A stretch of DNA of 60,434 nt from DATDAH01 sp036525535. Its GTDB lineage: Bacteria > Actinomycetota > Acidimicrobiia > Acidimicrobiales > DATDAH01. Below are positions 56,889 through 60,434 of this stretch, piece after piece (positions within the stretch are counted from its first letter, which is position 1; every line of letters starts with the position of its first letter). Below the pieces are notes generated by a model that was not told the DNA's origin, made no database searches, and was given only the letters and a program-made list of their open reading frames with translations. The position numbers and the translations under genes were made by a program. Location: the NCBI GenBank assembly GCA_036525535.1, contig DATDAH010000160.1, forward strand, positions 1-60,434. Reading direction: 5' to 3'.

Positions 56889-59564
56889 GTGACGGGCACT
56901 CTTCCGTCCAGCAGCGCCGGACTCACCCGGGCCCAGGTCGCGGCGCGGCTGGCCGCGGACGGCCCCAATCGGCTTCCACCACCGGCTCGCCAGCCCGCCT
57001 GGCGGCGCCTGGTGGCCGAGATGGTCCACTTCTTCGCCCTCATGCTGTGGGTCGCCGGGGTGCTGGCCTTCGTGGCCGGCATGCCCCAACTCGGCGTCGC
57101 CATCTTCGTCGTGGTGGTGATCAACGGGGTCTTCGCCTTCGTCCAGGAGGAGCGGGCCGAGAAGGCCGCCGAGCGCCTGGCCGACCTCATGCCCGTGCGC
57201 GTCACCGTTCGCCGCGAGGGCCAGGTCCTCGTGATCGCCGCCGACGAGGTCGTCGTCGGAGACCTCGTGCTCCTCGGCCCGGGTGACCGGGTTGCCGCCG
57301 ACCTGTCCGTCCTCGAGTCCCACGACCTCCGGCTGGACGAGTCCATGCTCACCGGCGAGAGCGCCCCCGTGCGGGCGGACGAAGGTGCGAGGGCCTTCGC
57401 CGGCACGTTCGTCACCACGGGCGAGGGCGCCGGGGCGGTCGTGGCCACCGGCGCGCACACCCGGCTAGCCGAAATCGCGGCCCTGACCGCCGGCGTCGAG
57501 CGTCCCCCCAGTCCCCTCGCCGGCGAGCTGAGCCGGGTCGTTCGGGTCGTCGCCGCGATGGCGCTCGGCGTCGGGCTGGCCTTCTTCGGCTGCGCCCTGC
57601 TCTTCGACATGCCCGCTCGCGATGGCTTCCTCTTCGCGGTCGGCGTGACCGTCGCCCTCGTTCCCGAGGGCCTCCTGCCCACCGTGACCCTCTCCCTGGC
57701 CATGGGTGCGCAGCGAATGGCCGCCCGCAACGCCCTCGTTCGCCACCTCGAGGCCGTCGAGACGCTCGGCTCCACGACGGTCGTGTGCACGGACAAGACC
57801 GGGACCCTCACCCGCAACGAGATGACCGCGGTCGAGGTGTGGACACCGGCCGGGAGCGTCACCCTCAGATCCGAGGGCTACGGCCCGATCGCGCGGATCA
57901 CCGGCGACATCATCGCCATCGCGCAGGCCAGCCGGGCCGCCGACAGCGCAGTGGCCTGCGTGCAGGGACGCATCGCCAACGACGACGGCACCTGGCGGCC
58001 GGTCGGGGACCCGATGGAGGCCGCGCTCGACGCGCTCGCTCGCCGCCTGGCCGGCGGTGAGGCCCGACCAGAGGTCCTCGCCGCCCACCGGTACGCGTTC
58101 GACCCGGTCCGTCGACGCTCCTCCGTGCTGACCGGTGACCAGTTGTTCGTGCTCGGCGCGCCGGACTCGGTGGTGCCACGCTGTCTCGACGCCCACGAGG
58201 CCGATCAGGTGGTCGATGCGATGGCGCAGCGCGGCCTGCGGGTGGTCGCAGTGGCGTCCCGACCCGTCACGGGGTCGGTCGACGAGCGGCGCGGCGTCGA
58301 CGAGGTGGAGGCCCACCTCGACCTCCTCGGCCTGATCGGGCTGCACGACCCGCCTCGCACCGGTGTGGAGCACGCGGTGGCCGCGTGCCGAGCCTCCGGC
58401 ATCCGGCTGGCGATGCTCACGGGTGACCATCCCGCGACCGCCGCCGCCATCGCCGGGCAGGTCGGTCTCGCCCTCCCCGGCTCCCCCACCCTCGAAGGCG
58501 ACGAGCTGCCCGAGGACGACGAAGAGCTCGCCGCTCTGTTGGCCCACGACGGTGTAGTGGTCGCTCGCGTCGCCCCGGAGGACAAGCTCCGCATCGCCCG
58601 GGTCCTTCAGGAGCGCGGCGACGTCGTGGCGATGACCGGCGACGGGGTCAACGACGGCCCCGCGCTCCGGGAAGCCGACATCGGCATAGCCATGGGACGG
58701 TCCGGCACCGACGTGGCCCGAGAAGCCGCCGACCTGGTCCTGCTCGATGACGACTTCGCGACGATCGTGGCCGCGGTCGGCCAGGGCCGGGCCACGTTCA
58801 GCAACATCCGCCGCTTTCTCACCTACCACCTGACCGACAACGTCGCCGAGCTCACCCCGTTCGTCGTGTGGGCCCTGTCCGGGGGGCGCTTTCCCCTCGC
58901 CCTCGGCGTCCTCCAGATCCTGTGCCTCGACATCGGCACCGACCTGCTCCCCGCCCTCGCTCTCGGCGCGGAGCCCCCGACCGACCGGGCACTGCGGCGG
59001 CCTCCGGAAGGGCGCCACCTGATCGACGCCACCCTGCTGCGACGCGTCTTCGGTGTGGTCGGCCCGGCGGAGGCCCTGCTCGAGATGACCGCCTTCGTGA
59101 CGGCGCTGGTGGTCGCCGGCTGGCGGCCGGGCGAGGACTTCCCCACGGGTCACGCCCTCATGGCCGCCTCCGGTGCCGCCTTCGCGGCCGTGGTCTTCGG
59201 GCAGATGGCCAACGCCTTCGCCTGCCGCAGCGCCACGCTGCCGCCGTGGCGCCTCGGATGGACGACGAATCGGCTGCTCCTGGGCGCGGTCGCGGTCGAG
59301 CTCCTCGCCCTCGCCGGGTTCCTGGCCGTCCCGGCGGTGGCCGACCTCCTCGAGCAGGCCATCCCCCCACCAGCGGCGCTCCTCGTCGCTCTCGGCGCCG
59401 CTCCCGCCGTGCTCATCGCGGATGCCCTCCACAAGGCCTCCCGCGCCCGGCGCCGCGACGCAGGCCCTGGTCTCGCCACCCAGAGCGCGAGCCACCGGGC
59501 GCACCGGCGTGGCGGGGTCGGGGACCCAACGCCAGCCGCGGTCCCCGACCTCATCCATCGGTGA
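56889..59564 (+). CDS. P2-type cation-transporting ATPase
   Basis: 891 residues. M-L-T-G-E-S (155), P-E-G-L-L-P (259) in the ion-binding helix, the phosphorylated Asp in C-T-D-K-T-G-T (302), M-L-T-G-D-H-P and T-G-D-G-V-N-D are all present. The motif set is that of Ca2+/Na+/H+-type pumps (CtpF/PacL-like); the absence of CPC excludes a copper pump. The C-terminal membrane domain has the usual cation-ATPase segments. In Mycobacterium tuberculosis the P2 pump CtpF belongs to the DosR regulon, which fits the boxes upstream of this operon. It starts at GTG. Confidence 0.92.
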   Translation: MTGTLPSSSAGLTRAQVAARLAADGPNRLPPPARQPAWRRLVAEMVHFFALMLWVAGVLAFVAGMPQLGVAIFVVVVINGVFAFVQEERAEKAAERLADLMPVRVTVRREGQVLVIAADEVVVGDLVLLGPGDRVAADLSVLESHDLRLDESMLTGESAPVRADEGARAFAGTFVTTGEGAGAVVATGAHTRLAEIAALTAGVERPPSPLAGELSRVVRVVAAMALGVGLAFFGCALLFDMPARDGFLFAVGVTVALVPEGLLPTVTLSLAMGAQRMAARNALVRHLEAVETLGSTTVVCTDKTGTLTRNEMTAVEVWTPAGSVTLRSEGYGPIARITGDIIAIAQASRAADSAVACVQGRIANDDGTWRPVGDPMEAALDALARRLAGGEARPEVLAAHRYAFDPVRRRSSVLTGDQLFVLGAPDSVVPRCLDAHEADQVVDAMAQRGLRVVAVASRPVTGSVDERRGVDEVEAHLDLLGLIGLHDPPRTGVEHAVAACRASGIRLAMLTGDHPATAAAIAGQVGLALPGSPTLEGDELPEDDEELAALLAHDGVVVARVAPEDKLRIARVLQERGDVVAMTGDGVNDGPALREADIGIAMGRSGTDVAREAADLVLLDDDFATIVAAVGQGRATFSNIRRFLTYHLTDNVAELTPFVVWALSGGRFPLALGVLQILCLDIGTDLLPALALGAEPPTDRALRRPPEGRHLIDATLLRRVFGVVGPAEALLEMTAFVTALVVAGWRPGEDFPTGHALMAASGAAFAAVVFGQMANAFACRSATLPPWRLGWTTNRLLLGAVAVELLALAGFLAVPAVADLLEQAIPPPAALLVALGAAPAVLIADALHKASRARRRDAGPGLATQSASHRAHRRGGVGDPTPAAVPDLIHR

Positions 59565-59575
59565 CCCACCGCTGA

Positions 59576-59611
59576 GGGACGAAAGGTCGGCCGAGCCGGG
59601 ACGTTCGGCCC
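59576..59611. promoter_or_regulatory. tandem DosR-like boxes upstream of a 53-aa gene
   Basis: GGGACGAAAGGTCG (59576-59589, degenerate) and GGGACGTTCGGCCC (59598-59611) start exactly 22 bp apart. The proximal box is centred 42.5 bp before the ATG at 59647, and CACCAT stands 6 nt before that ATG. The same geometry is found at 47043 and 54542. Confidence 0.68.
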
Positions 59612-59646
59612 TGCTGCACGAAGGGGCTCGAGCGCACCATCGGGTC

Positions 59647-59808
59647 ATGGAAGGAGCCCACATCCCCATCGAGACCCTGACGGTGGTCGACCGCTACGGC
59701 CGACCGGCCGAGGGCACAGTCACCCGGGCCGAGTGGTCAGAACACGAGGCCGACCCCGAAGTCGAGGTCGTGCGCTACCACCGCGACCTGCTCGGTCAGG
59801 CGGCGTGA
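59647..59808 (+). CDS. 53-aa protein of unknown function, predicted DosR-like target
   Basis: The 53 residues read as a small acidic soluble protein (I-P-I-E-T-L-T-V-V-D-R-Y-G-R-P-A-E-G-T-V-T then E-W-S-E-H-E-A-D), without membrane segment or Cys. The -10-like CACCAT 6 nt before the ATG and no Shine-Dalgarno suggest a leaderless mRNA. The well-placed tandem boxes make it the most directly regulated gene of the group. No family is recognised. Confidence 0.6.
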   Translation: MEGAHIPIETLTVVDRYGRPAEGTVTRAEWSEHEADPEVEVVRYHRDLLGQAA

Positions 59809-60015
59809 TGATCGTCGTCCTCCCCCAGGGCCGCGGCATCGAGCTCGGCACCCGAAGGCCGCGTGTGAGCGCAGCCACGGGTCCGGTCGTTCCCCGTTGA
59901 CGTTCTCTGCGAGAACCACGCCATGTCGCGGGTGTTTCGCGACGCCGGCGACGAGGCTCCACGGCCCAGCCGGCGCCGGCGTCGCCGACGTGACCTTCGG
60001 CCGGGACCCGGTCTG

Positions 60016-60434
60016 GTGAGCGAACTCTCGACGCCGATCGAGGTCTTCGCCGACATCACGTGCCCGTTCACCCACGTCGGCCTTCGCCGTCTCGTGCAGC
60101 GACGCGGGGCCCTCGGCCGGACGGACGTCCGCTTCTGGATCCGAGCCTGGCCGCTCGAGCTGGTGAACGGGTCGCCCCTCGACCCCGGCACCGTCGGCCA
60201 CAAGGTCGACGAGCTGCGGGCGCAGGTGGCGCCCGACCTCTTCTCTGCGTTCGACCGCAACCGGTTCCCCATCACGTCGATCCCTGCGCTGGTCCTCGCC
60301 GCCCACGCCTACGACCTCGGCCTCGAAGCCGGCGAGGGGGTCAGCCTCCGGTTGCGGGACGCACTGTTCGAGCGAGGACTCGACATCAGTCGGCCCGAGG
60401 TCCTCGACGAGGTCGCTCGGCTCGCCGGCGTCGC
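60016..60434 (+). CDS. DsbA/2-hydroxychromene-2-carboxylate isomerase-like thioredoxin-fold protein (partial)
   Basis: The frame runs off the window. V-F-A-D-I-T-C-P-F-T-H-V-G is a C-P-F-T active-site variant (only one Cys), followed by R-F-W-I-R-A-W-P-L-E-L-V-N and a helical insertion, as in DsbA-family or HCCA-isomerase-like proteins. I start at GTG 60016; an in-frame ATG at 59923 would add an Arg-rich extension and is less likely. A degenerate DosR-like sequence (59990-60003) is too close to the start to be convincing. Confidence 0.7.
   Translation, partial: MSELSTPIEVFADITCPFTHVGLRRLVQRRGALGRTDVRFWIRAWPLELVNGSPLDPGTVGHKVDELRAQVAPDLFSAFDRNRFPITSIPALVLAAHAYDLGLEAGEGVSLRLRDALFERGLDISRPEVLDEVARLAGV

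Noticed and set aside
57465..59669. 734-codon minus-strand open frame opposite the P-type ATPase
   Set aside because: Antisense shadow of a gene with all catalytic motifs; composition is not protein-like.
59990..60003. GTGACCTTCGGCCG as a DosR-like box for the DsbA-like gene
   Set aside because: Two mismatches and only about 20 bp from the chosen start, which does not fit the geometry of the other sites.

Overview
The window is G+C-rich, densely packed bacterial chromosome, almost certainly actinobacterial and most plausibly class Acidimicrobiia. The pointers are the domain repertoire (DUF3556, DinB/DUF664, secreted proteins with S-layer-homology repeats, cytochrome P450, Baeyer-Villiger monooxygenase and nitronate monooxygenase genes, a heliorhodopsin), heavy use of GTG starts, 4-bp stop/start overlaps, and many genes whose start codon lies 6-8 nt after a -10-like hexamer (probable leaderless mRNAs). 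No rRNA, tRNA or classical phylogenetic marker is present, so the class assignment is an inference. No insertion sequence, prophage or CRISPR array was seen.

Layout. 1-3.3 kb: the end of a methyltransferase, then a reactive-sulfur operon (CstR-like repressor with two operators, MBL-rhodanese persulfide dioxygenase, TauE exporter) that carries an MMPL-transporter remnant. 3.3-9.2 kb: heliorhodopsin divergent from YceI; nitronate monooxygenase; TetR-P450; LysR-DUF1272. 9.3-13.9 kb: two tandem ABC ATPase/permease pairs and an HxlR-thioesterase pair. 14-19 kb: small proteins, secreted M1 peptidase, Tat-lipoprotein intradiol dioxygenase, and a TerC-family protein behind a yybP-ykoY manganese riboswitch. 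19-27 kb: MFS exporter, META-domain lipoprotein with gene remnants, DUF3556 membrane pair, Baeyer-Villiger monooxygenase. 27-46 kb: mostly single housekeeping or accessory genes, including an orphan diadenylate-cyclase-domain protein, a GGDEF-EAL c-di-GMP protein coupled to a lipoprotein, a pirin, an FKBP lipoprotein, a macrodomain protein and SLH/VOC/copper-domain secreted or soluble proteins.

47-60 kb is the most interesting part. Flavodoxin, a multicopper oxidase, the full arginine deiminase pathway (arcA-arcB-arcC), an amino-acid permease, a dimethylarginine dimethylaminohydrolase, a P2-type cation ATPase and a 53-residue orphan protein are arranged around four clusters of a GGGAC-N4-GGCCC/GTCCC palindrome. 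The palindrome closely resembles the mycobacterial DosR/DevR box. Three clusters are tandem pairs exactly 22 bp apart. At three of the four clusters the promoter-proximal box is centred 42.5 bp upstream of the start point predicted from a -10-like hexamer. I read this as a hypoxia/dormancy regulon that couples substrate-level ATP formation from arginine and methylarginines to ion pumping and redox proteins.

Functions are assigned from recognised motifs and family resemblance only. No database search was run, and start sites are chosen from Shine-Dalgarno or -10 sequences and family length.
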